From Desulfocicer vacuolatum DSM 3385 (GTDB taxonomy: Bacteria > Desulfobacterota > Desulfobacteria > Desulfobacterales > Desulfobacteraceae), in the NCBI RefSeq assembly GCF_900176365.1, contig NZ_FWXY01000012.1:1-64000 (forward strand): 64,000 nt of DNA, read 5' to 3'. Of this stretch, positions 1 to 9,521 are shown in pieces (the stretch's first letter is position 1; each line of letters opens with the position of its first letter). A model generated the notes under the pieces. The model worked only from the letters and a program-made list of their open reading frames with translations. It did not search any database and was not told the DNA's origin. The translations under genes and the position numbers were made by a program.

Positions 1-29
1 GCCTCTTTTGTTTTGATCGGATATACCAT
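1..29 (-). CDS. 5' end of an unidentified gene, cut by the window edge
   Basis: Reading leftward, an ATG at 29-27 opens a frame of nine complete codons (MVYPIKTKE) that runs off the window. A good ribosome binding site (GAGGTG) lies about five bases upstream, at 35-40, in the gap before the flippase-like gene, which ends at 62 on the same strand. The close spacing suggests one operon. Nothing can be said about function from nine residues. Confidence 0.5.
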
Positions 30-61
30 AAAATCACCTCAATGCCCCAGAGTTTAAATTT

Positions 62-1129
62 TCAATTGAGGCGACTTCTATCCTGACACAGGGGGATAAT
101 TAAAACAGAAAAAAAACCAACCACCATAACCGGAAAAATTTGCACAGCATGATTAACAAGCTGATATCCTGCCGCATCAGCCCCGGAAATATTAAACACC
201 ATCATGGCAAACATCCCACCGGCCTCCCACACCCCCCAATAACCGGGCACAGAAGGAATGGCAATAAAAAAAGAAATAACAACCATCACAAAGGCCAGCT
301 CCACAATGCCAAGGGAAATTCCTGGCACGGCCTTGGCCACCACCCAGAAAGAACCCAACTGGACCAGCCATATGCCAAAAGACAATCCCATGACAGAAAT
401 AAAGGCCCTGGATGATTTTACGGCCTCAATTCCTGTGACAAAATGACGAATAAACAAGGTCAGAGGGTTGAACAAAAATAGTTCTAACATATCAGCTATT
501 TTTTCAGGAAGGACGCAAACATATTTTAATGCACCGGCAATGAACATCTCAGGTATTTTTCTTGTACGTTTAAATGCCAGCAATAAAACCCCGCCCAGCA
601 ATACAAAAAAAAGTTTAATCATCCACCATGCAAGGCTGATCAATAAAGCAGCGTTAAGTTCATATTCACCAAAGCTATAGGATAAGCTCCTGGAAATGGG
701 AATCCATGAAAGAAGTAAGGCAAAAAAAACAAGTAAGGTAAACAGGTCAAACAATCGTTCAAGAAGCACAGAAGATAAGGCACCGGCAAAAGAATGGGAT
801 GACCTCTGTGAAATGAGCACAGGACGTGTAACCTCACCAGCTCTTCCCGGTAAAACACAGTTTAACATAAATCCCGTCATCAAAACATGAAAACAGGTAG
901 AGAATTTAACACCATGGGACAACAATATTTTCCAGCGTAAACTTCGTAAAACGCAGCTGAAAAGCACGATCAAGACAGCCCAGAATATATAATGGTAATT
1001 GACATGAGTGATTGTTGTTTTTAATTCAACCAGCGGAATATTCTTAAATGCCATTTGAAAGAAAAAAAAAGAAACAAGCAACCCGATGAAAAAAGAAATC
1101 GCTTTTTTAAATAAAGTATCAGACCTCAA
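62..1129 (-). CDS. Flippase-like membrane protein (lysylphosphatidylglycerol synthase TM region / UPF0104 type)
   Basis: A 355-residue integral membrane protein with about eight hydrophobic segments spread over its length. It carries the landmarks of the UPF0104/LPG-synthase transmembrane family: an N-terminal RSLRW stretch near residue 65, an LPGRAGEVTRP-like motif near residues 93-103, and a PSVPGYWGVWEAG motif near residues 293-305. The family includes the flippase half of MprF and stand-alone proteins of unknown substrate, often near glycolipid or glycosyltransferase genes. No catalytic aminoacyl-transferase domain follows, so this is the stand-alone form. The partial gene at 1-29 lies downstream in the same direction. 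Substrate unknown. Confidence 0.8.
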   Translation of the reverse strand: MRSDTLFKKAISFFIGLLVSFFFFQMAFKNIPLVELKTTITHVNYHYIFWAVLIVLFSCVLRSLRWKILLSHGVKFSTCFHVLMTGFMLNCVLPGRAGEVTRPVLISQRSSHSFAGALSSVLLERLFDLFTLLVFFALLLSWIPISRSLSYSFGEYELNAALLISLAWWMIKLFFVLLGGVLLLAFKRTRKIPEMFIAGALKYVCVLPEKIADMLELFLFNPLTLFIRHFVTGIEAVKSSRAFISVMGLSFGIWLVQLGSFWVVAKAVPGISLGIVELAFVMVVISFFIAIPSVPGYWGVWEAGGMFAMMVFNISGADAAGYQLVNHAVQIFPVMVVGFFSVLIIPLCQDRSRLN

Positions 1130-1168
1130 TTAAATGTGCCTAAAATCATTGATGAACCCCTGCTCCCA

Positions 1169-2575
1169 TCAATCCTTCCCATCAGCATCCACCTGCTTAC
1201 CAATCCGATATCGAATGGACCGCAAATTCATACCCAGCAATTCAGCAGCCCGGCTCTTATTACCCCCGGCAACCTCCATCGCCTTTCTTAAATAGGCCCC
1301 TTCAATGGCAAACAAAATTTCATCCAGATTCACCCCCTTGTCCACCTCCTCCAGATCAAACCGCCGCTCCTTAATGCCTTCTATCCACCGCCGCCGTTTA
1401 TGGGTGGAAATGGTCAAACTTTCAGGCAAAATAATATTGGTGGAAGAGAGGGCCACACTGCGCTCAATTAAATTCTCAAGTTCCCGCACATTACCGGGAA
1501 AGGTATATTGATTCAAAAAATCAAGGGCATAGGAGGATATTCTGGAAATAACCTTGTTCATTTTTTTTGAATATTTTTCAATAAAATGATTGGCCAGAAG
1601 ATTAATATCCCCGGCCCGGTCCCGCAAGGGGGGCACCTTAATGGGGATCACATTAAGCCGGAAAAAAAGATCTTCTCTGAAATTACCGTCAATCACCTCA
1701 TTTTCCAGCTTTTTGTTGGTGGCGGAAATAATACGCACATCCACAGGAATTTCCGTGGTTCCCCCCACAGGCTTCACAGAGGTTTCCTGGACCACCCGCA
1801 ACAACTTTACTTGGAGCATGGGAGTAAGCTCCCCGATTTCATCCAGAAAGATTGTTCCCTCATGGGCCGCTTCAAACAATCCTTTTTTATCGGACAATGC
1901 TCCGGTGAATGATCCCCGCATATGACCAAAAAATTCACTTTCAATAAGGGTCTCAGGAATACCGGCACAATTGACCACCACAAAGGGATGCTCTTTTCTG
2001 TCACTCAAATCATGGATGGCCCGGGCAATGAGTTCCTTTCCCGTGCCGCTTTCCCCGGAAATCAACACATTGGTTTTGGTGTCGGCAATCTGTCGGATTA
2101 AATCATAGATGCGCACCATGCCGGAGCTGTCCCCAATGATTTTTCCAAAATGAACAACACCTTTTTCTTTGGGAGATGCCTTTCCCCCAAGACATTCAGG
2201 ACGTTTAAAGGCAAGCCCCTTTTCAATGGCAGCTTTGAGTTCTTTATTGTTAAACGGCTTGGGAACAAAATCAAAGGCCCCTTCATTCATGGCCTCCACT
2301 GCCACCTCGGTGGTGGAAAAGGCAGAAATCATGATCACCACAGTATCAGGATCTTTCTGTTTGGCCGCCCTTAAAATATCAAGCCCTGTGAGGTCCCCCA
2401 ACCGGATATCACATAAAATCAGATCAAAACTTTTTTTCTTAATGATTTTAAGGGCCTGTTTTCCGTTATTGGCAAGGGAAACCCCGTACCCCTCCTGGCT
2501 GAGCATCACATCCAGAAGCTCTCGCATGCTCAATTCATCATCCACCACCAATATATTTGCGGAACAAGTGTTCAT
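1169..2575 (-). CDS. NtrC-family sigma-54-dependent response regulator
   Basis: A 468-residue regulator with three domains. The receiver domain (about 5-120) has the phosphoacceptor Asp56 and conserved Lys106. The AAA+ domain (about 143-375) has Walker A GESGTGKE (174-181) and Walker B around 242-249. A Fis-type helix-turn-helix lies at about 435-462. The sigma-54 contact loop reads GSFTGA (221-226) rather than the usual GAFTGA. It should activate RpoN-dependent promoters on phosphorylation, and the rpoN gene is at 11977-13431. No histidine kinase is adjacent, so its partner and targets are unknown. It resembles PilR/ZraR/AtoC-type regulators, but the sequence does not settle which. Confidence 0.92.
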   Translation of the reverse strand: MNTCSANILVVDDELSMRELLDVMLSQEGYGVSLANNGKQALKIIKKKSFDLILCDIRLGDLTGLDILRAAKQKDPDTVVIMISAFSTTEVAVEAMNEGAFDFVPKPFNNKELKAAIEKGLAFKRPECLGGKASPKEKGVVHFGKIIGDSSGMVRIYDLIRQIADTKTNVLISGESGTGKELIARAIHDLSDRKEHPFVVVNCAGIPETLIESEFFGHMRGSFTGALSDKKGLFEAAHEGTIFLDEIGELTPMLQVKLLRVVQETSVKPVGGTTEIPVDVRIISATNKKLENEVIDGNFREDLFFRLNVIPIKVPPLRDRAGDINLLANHFIEKYSKKMNKVISRISSYALDFLNQYTFPGNVRELENLIERSVALSSTNIILPESLTISTHKRRRWIEGIKERRFDLEEVDKGVNLDEILFAIEGAYLRKAMEVAGGNKSRAAELLGMNLRSIRYRIGKQVDADGKD

Positions 2576-2588
2576 AAGTTTTTCAAAT

Positions 2589-2601
2589 GGGGTCTGACCC
2601 C
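2589..2601. repeat. Perfect palindrome upstream of the response regulator
   Basis: GGGGTCTGACCCC is a perfect 13-base palindrome with a central T, located 14 bases upstream of the response-regulator start. It resembles the GGGGTCAGGC...GCCTGACCCC stem of repeat family B and may be a solitary remnant of it, or an operator. Only the palindrome itself is observed. Confidence 0.4.
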
Positions 2602-2706
2602 GCTAAGGGCTTATTATTAATAAAAGTTTGATTCAAAAAGCTTCGATTTTATCTCTTAAAATCCACTTTTGAGGATAAAAAACAGTATTTTAAGGATAAT
2701 TACGGT

Positions 2707-3999
2707 TTAAAGCTCTTTTTCAAAGACCACCCTGCCCTGCACCAGTGTCATCCACGCCTCACCCTTGACATTAAAGCCCACAAAGGGCGTATTCACCCCC
2801 TTTGAAAAAAAGGTGTCCGGATCAATGGTGTGGTAGGCTTCCGGGTCAATAAGAGTTATATCCGCAGGGTTTCCGGGTTTCAGATCATTATCAATACCCA
2901 GTATAGCCGCCGGATTTTTGGACATTTTTTCAATTAACCGGGAAAGGGAAAGTTTCTCCTCCTGCACCAGTTCAAGGGACAGGGCAAGGGAGGTTTCAAG
3001 TCCCACAATACCAAAGGCGGCCCGGTCAAACTCCACCTCTTTTTCCAGGGGAGAATGGGGGGCATGATCCGTGGCAATGATATCCAGGGTACCGTCCACC
3101 AATCCTTCAATGATGGCCTGGCGGTCTTTTTCCGTTCTAAGGGGCGGATTCATCTTGGCATGGGTGTCATACTGGGCCACGGCCTCGTCGGTGAGGGTAA
3201 AATAGTGGGGCGCGGTTTCTGCTGTCACCTTCACCCCCCGGGCTTTGCCGTGGCGGATGGCATCCACAGATTCCTCACAGCTCACATGGGCAATGTGAAC
3301 CCTGGCACCGGTGAGTTCAGCCAGGGCAATCTCCCGCATGACCATGGTGCTTTCCGCGGCATTGGGTATGCCTTTAATGCCCAGCCGGGTGGCGGTGATG
3401 CCTTCATTCATGGAACCTTCCCGGGCCAGGGACAGATCTTCGGAATGGGAAATCACAGGCAGGCCCAATCCATTGGCATATTCCATGGCCCGGCGCATCA
3501 CCCTGGCATCGGCCACAGGTCGTCCGTCATCGGAAATGGCCACCATGCCCTTTTGTTTCATATCCCCATATTCGGCCAAGGTATCTCCTTCAAGGCCCCG
3601 GGTGATGGCACCCACGGGCAAAATGCGGCACAGACCAAGATCCCTGGCTTTATTCACAATGTAAGCTGTGACCTGGCTGTTATCATTCACAGGAGATGTA
3701 TTGGGCATGGGACAGATGGTGGTAAAGCCTCCCCGCACGGCTGCCCTGGCACCGGTTTCAATGGTTTCCTTGTATTCATGGCCCGGTTCCCGCAGATGCA
3801 CATGCAGATCAATGAGTCCGGGCACGGCAATCATGCCCGTGGCATCAATTTCCTTTATTTCATCTGTGTCCGTGGCATCAAGTTCTTTGTCAGGCTCAAC
3901 CAATGCATCAATGAGCCCGTCCCGGATGATAATATCTTTATAATCGCCGTCCACATTACCCGGATCGACAATTTTTGCACCTTTAATCCTTGTCAGCAT
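2707..3999 (-). CDS. pyrC: Dihydroorotase, class I
   Basis: A 430-residue amidohydrolase that interconverts N-carbamoyl-aspartate and dihydroorotate in pyrimidine synthesis. The metal-binding HVHLREPG motif is at 66-73 and the C-terminal ATDHAPHS motif is also intact, as expected for a catalytically active class I enzyme. Length is typical. The start overlaps the end of pyrB by 17 bases, so the two are very likely translationally coupled and their products may form the usual PyrB-PyrC complex. In inactive PyrC-like proteins these metal ligands are lost, which is not the case here. Confidence 0.95.
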   Translation of the reverse strand: MLTRIKGAKIVDPGNVDGDYKDIIIRDGLIDALVEPDKELDATDTDEIKEIDATGMIAVPGLIDLHVHLREPGHEYKETIETGARAAVRGGFTTICPMPNTSPVNDNSQVTAYIVNKARDLGLCRILPVGAITRGLEGDTLAEYGDMKQKGMVAISDDGRPVADARVMRRAMEYANGLGLPVISHSEDLSLAREGSMNEGITATRLGIKGIPNAAESTMVMREIALAELTGARVHIAHVSCEESVDAIRHGKARGVKVTAETAPHYFTLTDEAVAQYDTHAKMNPPLRTEKDRQAIIEGLVDGTLDIIATDHAPHSPLEKEVEFDRAAFGIVGLETSLALSLELVQEEKLSLSRLIEKMSKNPAAILGIDNDLKPGNPADITLIDPEAYHTIDPDTFFSKGVNTPFVGFNVKGEAWMTLVQGRVVFEKEL

Positions 4000-4921
4000 A
4001 TTTCTTTCCCCCTGCCACCAGATAAAATACAGCCATGCGAAGGGCCACCCCGTTGGTGACCTGTTCCAAAATCACCGATCGTTCACCATCTGCCACAATA
4101 TTGGCAATTTCCACACCTCTGTTCATGGGACCCGGATGCATGACAATGGCATCCATGCGGGCCCGGGCCAGTCGCTCCCGGGTAAGGCCGAATAAAGAAG
4201 CATATTCCCTTTCCGAAGGAAATAAAATATTTTCCTGGCGTTCCTTCTGGATGCGCAACATCATCACCACATCGGCATCTTCCACACAGGACTCAATGTC
4301 CGGTGCCACATGGCATCCAAGGGTTTCAATTCCCTTGGGAATCATGGTACCCGGGGCTGTGACATTCACTGTGGCCCCCATCTTGGTAAAACCGTTGATG
4401 TTGGACCGGGCCACCCGGCTGTGGGCAATGTCTCCGATGATGGCAATTTTAAGCCCTTCAATTTTTCCTTTTTTCTCCCGCACGGTCATCATGTCCAGCA
4501 ACGACTGGGTGGGATGGGCATGGAGTCCGTCACCGGCATTGACCACAGAAGGAGCAAGCTTCCTGGCAATGAGCTGGGCCGCCCCGGATGAGGAGTGGCG
4601 CATGACAATGATGTCCGGACTCATGGATTCCAGGTTTTTTACTGTATCAATGAGGGTTTCTCCCTTTACAATGCTGCTGGAACCGGTGGAGATGGAAATA
4701 ACATCGGCGCTGAGACGCTTGGCTGCAATGTCAAAGGAGAGTTTGGTGCGGGTGCTGGGTTCCTGGAAAAAAAGGACAATGGTTTTACCCCGCAGGGTGG
4801 GCACCTTTTTGACCGGGCGTTTATTAATCTCCTTCATACCCTCTGCCGTGTCCAAAATCATGGTGATGTCCTGGGGGGAAAGGGAGGAGATGTCCAGAAG
4901 ATCTTTATGTTCAAATCGCAT
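3983..4921 (-). CDS. pyrB: Aspartate carbamoyltransferase catalytic subunit
   Basis: A 312-residue enzyme that condenses carbamoyl phosphate with aspartate, the committed step of pyrimidine synthesis. The carbamoyl-phosphate loop STRTK is at 56-60, followed by an HPTQSLLD motif in the middle and HPGPMNRG near the C terminus. It overlaps pyrC downstream. No pyrI regulatory subunit is present in the window, consistent with a PyrB-PyrC type complex. No pyr attenuator was recognised; the upstream gap holds repeat copy B1. Confidence 0.95.
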   Translation of the reverse strand: MRFEHKDLLDISSLSPQDITMILDTAEGMKEINKRPVKKVPTLRGKTIVLFFQEPSTRTKLSFDIAAKRLSADVISISTGSSSIVKGETLIDTVKNLESMSPDIIVMRHSSSGAAQLIARKLAPSVVNAGDGLHAHPTQSLLDMMTVREKKGKIEGLKIAIIGDIAHSRVARSNINGFTKMGATVNVTAPGTMIPKGIETLGCHVAPDIESCVEDADVVMMLRIQKERQENILFPSEREYASLFGLTRERLARARMDAIVMHPGPMNRGVEIANIVADGERSVILEQVTNGVALRMAVFYLVAGGKKYADKD

Positions 4922-4953
4922 GCTATAATTGTTCCTATGTAACGATCCGTTGG

Positions 4954-5152
4954 ATTATAATCTCAATTTTCGGGCTTCATTTCAAAGCCGGCATTTTTAA
5001 ATGTACCGATGGGTTCAGTGTGCCCACGGGGTCAGGCTTTTGTTATTGATGTTATCGACCAAGGCCTTTGCCAGCGAAAAAAGCCTCGATAATGTCAATA
5101 ACGAAAGCCTGACCCCACCACGAAATGCGAACACCGAAAGTTGAGTTATAAT
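4954..5152. repeat. Repeat family B, copy 1 (MITE-like, about 199 bp)
   Basis: Near-identical to 48414-48609. The ends are inverted repeats: left TCTCAATTTTCGG, right CCGAAAGTTGAG followed by TTATAAT. Inside is a long, nearly perfect hairpin. The arm from GGGGTCAGGC (about 5029) through TTATTGA and TTATCGA pairs with TCGATAA, TCAATAACG and GCCTGACCCC (ends about 5116), a stem of roughly 35 bp around a short A-rich loop. No reading frame. It fills the gap between pyrB and lepB. Confidence 0.85.
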
Positions 5153-5157
5153 ATTAT

Positions 5158-5811
5158 TTATTTTAAAAAATGGCCCAGACGATTCCACCGGACACCAAAT
5201 TCATCACTGTTCCAGGACCAGTAGATGATAAAGGCTTTTCCCTTCACTGCCTTGAGATCCACAAAGCCCCAGAATCGGCTGTCATGGCTGTTGTCCCGGT
5301 TGTCCCCCATGACAAAGAGTGAATTTTCCGGCACTGTTATTTTGGGCAGGTTATCCCGGGTGCTGAATTTGGGGGGAATCACATGGGGGTCTTTATAAAT
5401 GGCAAAGGCGTGATGGTCCTGGAGCTGATCATTGACATACAGTTTTTTATTTTTAATTTCAACGGTATCTCCGCCAACTCCCACCACCCGCTTGATAAAA
5501 TCCTTGTCCGGGTCTTCGGGATATTTAAACACCACAATATCCCCTCGCTTGGGATCTTTCAGGGGAATCAGGGTGTACCCGTCGGTGAAGGGGACCTTTA
5601 TCCCATAGATGAACTTGCTCACCAGAATATGATCCCCGATGAGCAGGGTGTTTTTCATGGACCCCGAAGGAATTTTAAAGGCCTGCACCACAAAGGTCCG
5701 GATAAAAAGCGCCAGAACAATGGCAATGAGTATGGCTTCTACATTTTCCCGCAGGGCCCCTTTGTTTTTTTTATCCGCCCTGGTCAGTGGTGCACTGCTA
5801 TGATTTTTCAA
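5158..5811 (-). CDS. lepB: Signal peptidase I
   Basis: A 217-residue membrane-anchored Ser/Lys protease that cleaves signal peptides. A hydrophobic anchor spans about residues 24-42. The catalytic Ser51 sits in PSGSM, and the general base Lys107 sits in FIKRVVGVGGD. The C-terminal GDNRDNSHDSR box is intact. One predicted N-terminal membrane segment is usual for shorter bacterial LepB proteins, whereas E. coli has two. It lies 20 bases downstream of the COG1900 gene on the same strand. Confidence 0.95.
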   Translation of the reverse strand: MKNHSSAPLTRADKKNKGALRENVEAILIAIVLALFIRTFVVQAFKIPSGSMKNTLLIGDHILVSKFIYGIKVPFTDGYTLIPLKDPKRGDIVVFKYPEDPDKDFIKRVVGVGGDTVEIKNKKLYVNDQLQDHHAFAIYKDPHVIPPKFSTRDNLPKITVPENSLFVMGDNRDNSHDSRFWGFVDLKAVKGKAFIIYWSWNSDEFGVRWNRLGHFLK

Positions 5812-5831
5812 TGGGATACACCCCTTTTAAC

Positions 5832-6992
5832 TTAAAAAATGTGCTGGGGTTCTCCCAGGAGAAAGCTGCCGTTTTTAATGGATTCCTTGAGCAGCATGGC
5901 AATTTTACGGGCCTTAATCATACTGGACAGGGGAACCGTGGGGATCTCCTGGCCCTGGATCATGATGGTACCGCTTTTTAACTCTGCGTAACTGATCTGC
6001 CCATAACTTTTGGAAATGGCCTGGGGATAGTCATGTCCATAATCCACCACCTGGGTGAAAAGATCTTCATCTGCCACGGCAGTGAATTTTGCCATCTCTT
6101 CATTTAAAATGGGGATGGGAATACCAAGCCCCATGGAAAGAGACACACCGTATCCTCGGATGCTCTGGGCCACCAGCCATTCCGGTGACATCTCCTTTAG
6201 ATTTCCCATGACAAAAAGGGTACCGGCCGGGGTCAAAGGCACACCGTTGAGGCCCCGCTGCACATCTGACTTATGCTGGGTACCGCTCCAGGACACATAT
6301 CCTTGGGTTCCTCCAAGAAAAATCCTGGTACCGATGCCGATGGTCTTAAGATATGGGTCATTGAACAAAGGGCTCAACTGTCCGGCAGAGCAGTAGTTGG
6401 CATTGGCCATGTTCGGCTTCAAAGTTCCCATGTAGGTATATTTTGTCTTATCCGTGCGATTGATGGCACAATTATAATTTTGATATCCGTTTCTGGGATT
6501 GCACATGATGGCCTGGGGCATGTCTGCCAGGGTCATGGTCTTTTCAATTTTTCGATTGGGGTAGCAGTCTGTGCCATAGCTTTCCGCACGCACCTCAACT
6601 TTTTTACCCGACACCAGATCCTGGAGTACATGGGCACCGCCATAGTTAAATTCTCCGGGATGGATTTTATTTAAGGGATCATTAATGCTCACCTCAGTGG
6701 CTCCCAGAAAAGAGTCCACAGCTGCCACGCCGGAATAGGCAGGCACGTCATTAAACCAGGTTTTTGTGGTTCGCACCGAAGGGGTGGATTGACCGATGTT
6801 TAAAAATGCACCCGAGGAGCACATGGGAGCAAAGGTTCCCGTGGTCACCACATCCACCTGGGCCGCAGCCTCCACAGGCCCGTTCTCTTTGACAATACCG
6901 ATGATCTCTTCTGCAGTCACCACAACGGCCTTGCCCGACTTTATTTTTTCATTAATTTCAGCATAGGTCTTATTGACCTTGAATTCTCCCAT
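5832..6992 (-). CDS. COG1900/DUF39 homocysteine-biosynthesis protein
   Basis: A 386-residue cytosolic protein matching the DUF39 family. Members in methanogens and sulfate reducers take part in sulfur insertion into aspartate semialdehyde to make homocysteine (family knowledge). The conserved cysteine region SYGTDCYPNRK gives Cys143, the likely sulfur-carrying residue; Cys58 in a CSSGAF motif is also notable. Many relatives are fused or adjacent to a CBS/NIL/ferredoxin partner. Neither is next to this gene, so the partner must be elsewhere or absent. The short gap to lepB suggests co-transcription. Confidence 0.85.
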   Translation of the reverse strand: MGEFKVNKTYAEINEKIKSGKAVVVTAEEIIGIVKENGPVEAAAQVDVVTTGTFAPMCSSGAFLNIGQSTPSVRTTKTWFNDVPAYSGVAAVDSFLGATEVSINDPLNKIHPGEFNYGGAHVLQDLVSGKKVEVRAESYGTDCYPNRKIEKTMTLADMPQAIMCNPRNGYQNYNCAINRTDKTKYTYMGTLKPNMANANYCSAGQLSPLFNDPYLKTIGIGTRIFLGGTQGYVSWSGTQHKSDVQRGLNGVPLTPAGTLFVMGNLKEMSPEWLVAQSIRGYGVSLSMGLGIPIPILNEEMAKFTAVADEDLFTQVVDYGHDYPQAISKSYGQISYAELKSGTIMIQGQEIPTVPLSSMIKARKIAMLLKESIKNGSFLLGEPQHIF

Positions 6993-7030
6993 CTATACAC
7001 CTGATCCTTGTTAATTTTTTTTTAAGAAAA

Positions 7031-7107
7031 ACTCGGCAAAGCCAAGAGTTTGTAAGCTTTGTTGCGTGCAGACAAAGGTCTGAATACCATCGGCCCGTGG
7101 CGGTTAT
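7031..7107 (+). repeat. Repeat family A, copy A1 (divergent)
   Basis: Keeps the landmarks AAGCTTTGTTG, GTGCAGA, GGTCTGAATA and GCCCGTGGCGGTTATA of family A, with several differences from the other copies. It fills the gap between the COG1900 gene and the M23 peptidase gene. Confidence 0.6.
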
Positions 7108-8480
7108 AATTGAGATTTTACATCGTCTATTTTATTGAAAATATTATTTTTTAACCATGAGATATCCCACCACTCCACGGGATTGACAAAAATATTATGC
7201 ACAGCCACACCAAAATGAAGATGATCCCCTCCGGCAAGCCCGGTGGCGCCGGTGCGCCCGATGACATCTCCTTTGTTGACACGATCTCCCTTTTTCACTC
7301 CCATGGATGAAAGATGGGAGTAAATGGTGGCCACCCCCAGTCCATGGTCAATCATCACGATATTGCCAAAAATCCCCACATTGTCTGTGGACATTACAAC
7401 ACCGGCATTGGCAGCAGGAACCGGAGCCCGGGACACCGATGCCAGGTCTATGCCCATGTGATATTGTTTGTCAATGGTTTTGCCATTATACTTATAAGTT
7501 CTGTGATCTGCAAAGCTGGCGCGGTTGGCAGCCCCGGAAAGTCGTAAAAATTTTCCTTTCCATAAAAGGTCATGCTCAGAATCTTTCAACGGTGTCAGCA
7601 CGGTTTCAATATTTTCTTTTCTCAGGGTCTGATTAATGTAAATAAACTTTTCAAGATCAGGGTTGGCTGTTTTTATAAAATCTGCTTCTTTTTCTCTGAG
7701 ATCAAACTCCGGCATTTTCCGGGAAAGAAATTTTTCTGAGATATTAAGGGTATCCTTTTTAAACCGTTTTTCCCTGATATAATGGTAAAAACCTCTCTTG
7801 GCAATATTTCCGGCGGCATCAACGGCCTGGACAAACATGTCCGTTCCCGGGCCCTGGAGATGGCCCAGTGCAAAAAACACCGTGTACACATCAGGATCTT
7901 TAAACACACCGGAATAGCCGGGGAAATAATTATCTCCCACCCGGACCCCACTCTCAATACCGGGCTCAAAAAGACGATACACGGCAAGACCGGTTCCGCC
8001 TTTGGAAACATTGTGCACTTTGGTCAACACCTCAATGCGGGGGGGCTTTGTATCAATAATGACATTTTGTTCCTCAAAAGCCCTGTTTCCACGTTTCCAG
8101 CCGTTCCAGGAATGGTCCCAGGCCTCCACTGTTATGACGGCATTTCCATCCACCATACCGTATTTCCAGGACTCCACCGGCACGGTGAAGGTTTCTGTGT
8201 GTTCACCGGCGGCCATCAAAAGGGATTTATACCCCATAAAGGGATATTTTTTATCCAGAAGCACCTTTTTTTTGTCCCCCTGGGCAATGATGATTTTCAC
8301 CTGTTTAAGTCCAGTGCCCCGATCGGTGATGGTGGCAGATATTTCATAGGACCGCTTTAAATAGGGGGAAGGCAAGGCCATGGATATATCTGGATCTTTT
8401 TGCTCAAATTCATTGAAAAGCAGCCAGCCACCGGGCAAAACCACAAAGAGAACAAATATAAAAAAAAGGAATTTCCTCAT
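7104..8480 (-). CDS. M23 (LytM-type) metallopeptidase, membrane-anchored
   Basis: A 458-residue envelope protein. A hydrophobic N-terminal segment (about 4-22) acts as signal anchor, followed by a long extracytoplasmic part and a C-terminal LytM/M23 domain (about 335-440). The zinc ligands are all visible: His341 and Asp345 in HMGID, and HLH at 420-422. The enzyme therefore should cleave peptidoglycan cross-bridges, unlike degenerate LytM activators. The middle part (about 30-240) looks like beta-rich Ig-like repeats but I cannot name a domain. It is transcribed away from kdsA. Confidence 0.88.
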   Translation of the reverse strand: MRKFLFFIFVLFVVLPGGWLLFNEFEQKDPDISMALPSPYLKRSYEISATITDRGTGLKQVKIIIAQGDKKKVLLDKKYPFMGYKSLLMAAGEHTETFTVPVESWKYGMVDGNAVITVEAWDHSWNGWKRGNRAFEEQNVIIDTKPPRIEVLTKVHNVSKGGTGLAVYRLFEPGIESGVRVGDNYFPGYSGVFKDPDVYTVFFALGHLQGPGTDMFVQAVDAAGNIAKRGFYHYIREKRFKKDTLNISEKFLSRKMPEFDLREKEADFIKTANPDLEKFIYINQTLRKENIETVLTPLKDSEHDLLWKGKFLRLSGAANRASFADHRTYKYNGKTIDKQYHMGIDLASVSRAPVPAANAGVVMSTDNVGIFGNIVMIDHGLGVATIYSHLSSMGVKKGDRVNKGDVIGRTGATGLAGGDHLHFGVAVHNIFVNPVEWWDISWLKNNIFNKIDDVKSQL

Positions 8481-8711
8481 TAATAGAGCCTATTTTTTCA
8501 GTAAGTTAGCATTAAAACAAAAAAACTTGAATAAAATAGCAGCTCTGGCACAAGTTATCAAGGTCTTTTCCATTGTTGACTTTTCCCACCCGGAAATATA
8601 GATTTTAAAAAGTTAAACTCCACTTGATAATGATTTTTTATATTGTCATACATCCAGGCAATATGCCTGATCCACCACTTTAATTCTCCGAACATCATGG
8701 TGACACCCCCA

Positions 8712-9521
8712 ATGAATCATTTTTTGCAAAATTTAAGTTTCCCCAAAAAACATTCTTTTTTTCTCATTGCCGGCCCCTGTGTCATTGAAGATTATGACAC
8801 CACCTGCCAGGTGGCCCAAAGCCTGGCAGAAATCACCCACAGACTTAAAATCCCCTTTATTTTCAAGGCATCCTTTGACAAGGCCAATAGAACCGCCTTT
8901 GATGCGTTCCGGGGTCCCGGCATGGATGAAGGACTTGAAATTCTCAACAAAATCAAACAAAAATTCAACCTGAAGGTGATCTCAGATATTCACCTTCCTG
9001 ACCAGGCACAAAAAGCGGCTGAAATTCTTGATTTTATACAAATTCCAGCCTTTTTGTGCCGTCAGACAGACCTCATTTTGGCCGCTGCCCGCACAGGCAG
9101 ACCGGTGAACATTAAAAAAGGACAGTTTCTTGCTCCCTGGGACTGCAAAAATATCATAGAGAAAGCCAAATCCGCCGGATGCCGACAGGTGAGCATCACC
9201 GAACGGGGCACAAGTTTTGGGTACAATAACCTGGTGGTGGATTTCCGGGGCATTGAGATCATCCAGGCCATGGAGGTCCCTGTGATTTTTGATGCCACCC
9301 ACAGTGTCCAGCTGCCCGGTGGCAAGGGAACAGCATCCGCCGGAGAGAGAAAATTTGCCCCCACCCTGGCCCGGGCAGCCATGGCCGCCGGGGCTGACGG
9401 CCTGTTCATTGAAACCCATCCCAATCCAGACAAAGCCTTGTGTGACGGCCCCAATTCCATCCCCCTCCAGGAGATGGAAGCGCTTTTGACATCCCTTATT
9501 AAAATCAAGGCGGCCCTGTGA
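8712..9521 (+). CDS. kdsA: 3-deoxy-8-phosphooctulonate (Kdo-8-P) synthase
   Basis: Condenses arabinose-5-phosphate with PEP to give Kdo-8-phosphate for lipopolysaccharide. The AGPCVIE motif near the N terminus, the FKASFDKANR motif and the later ATHSVQLPGG motif are characteristic. I chose ATG 8712 (269 residues) because it places AGPC about 20 residues from the start as in known KdsA proteins; ATG 8697 and a TTG at 8643 are in the same frame but lack a clear ribosome site. First gene of a plus-strand run reaching rapZ. Its stop overlaps the start region of kdsC. Confidence 0.95.
   Translation: MNHFLQNLSFPKKHSFFLIAGPCVIEDYDTTCQVAQSLAEITHRLKIPFIFKASFDKANRTAFDAFRGPGMDEGLEILNKIKQKFNLKVISDIHLPDQAQKAAEILDFIQIPAFLCRQTDLILAAARTGRPVNIKKGQFLAPWDCKNIIEKAKSAGCRQVSITERGTSFGYNNLVVDFRGIEIIQAMEVPVIFDATHSVQLPGGKGTASAGERKFAPTLARAAMAAGADGLFIETHPNPDKALCDGPNSIPLQEMEALLTSLIKIKAAL

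Noticed and set aside
3055-4059. Long open frame on the plus strand across pyrC and pyrB
   Set aside because: It is the antisense shadow of clearly recognisable pyrC and pyrB; the translation has no domain and odd composition.
8530-8600. TGGCAC motif upstream of kdsA as a sigma-54 promoter
   Set aside because: The GC element at -12 (TTGCA-like) is missing at the required distance.
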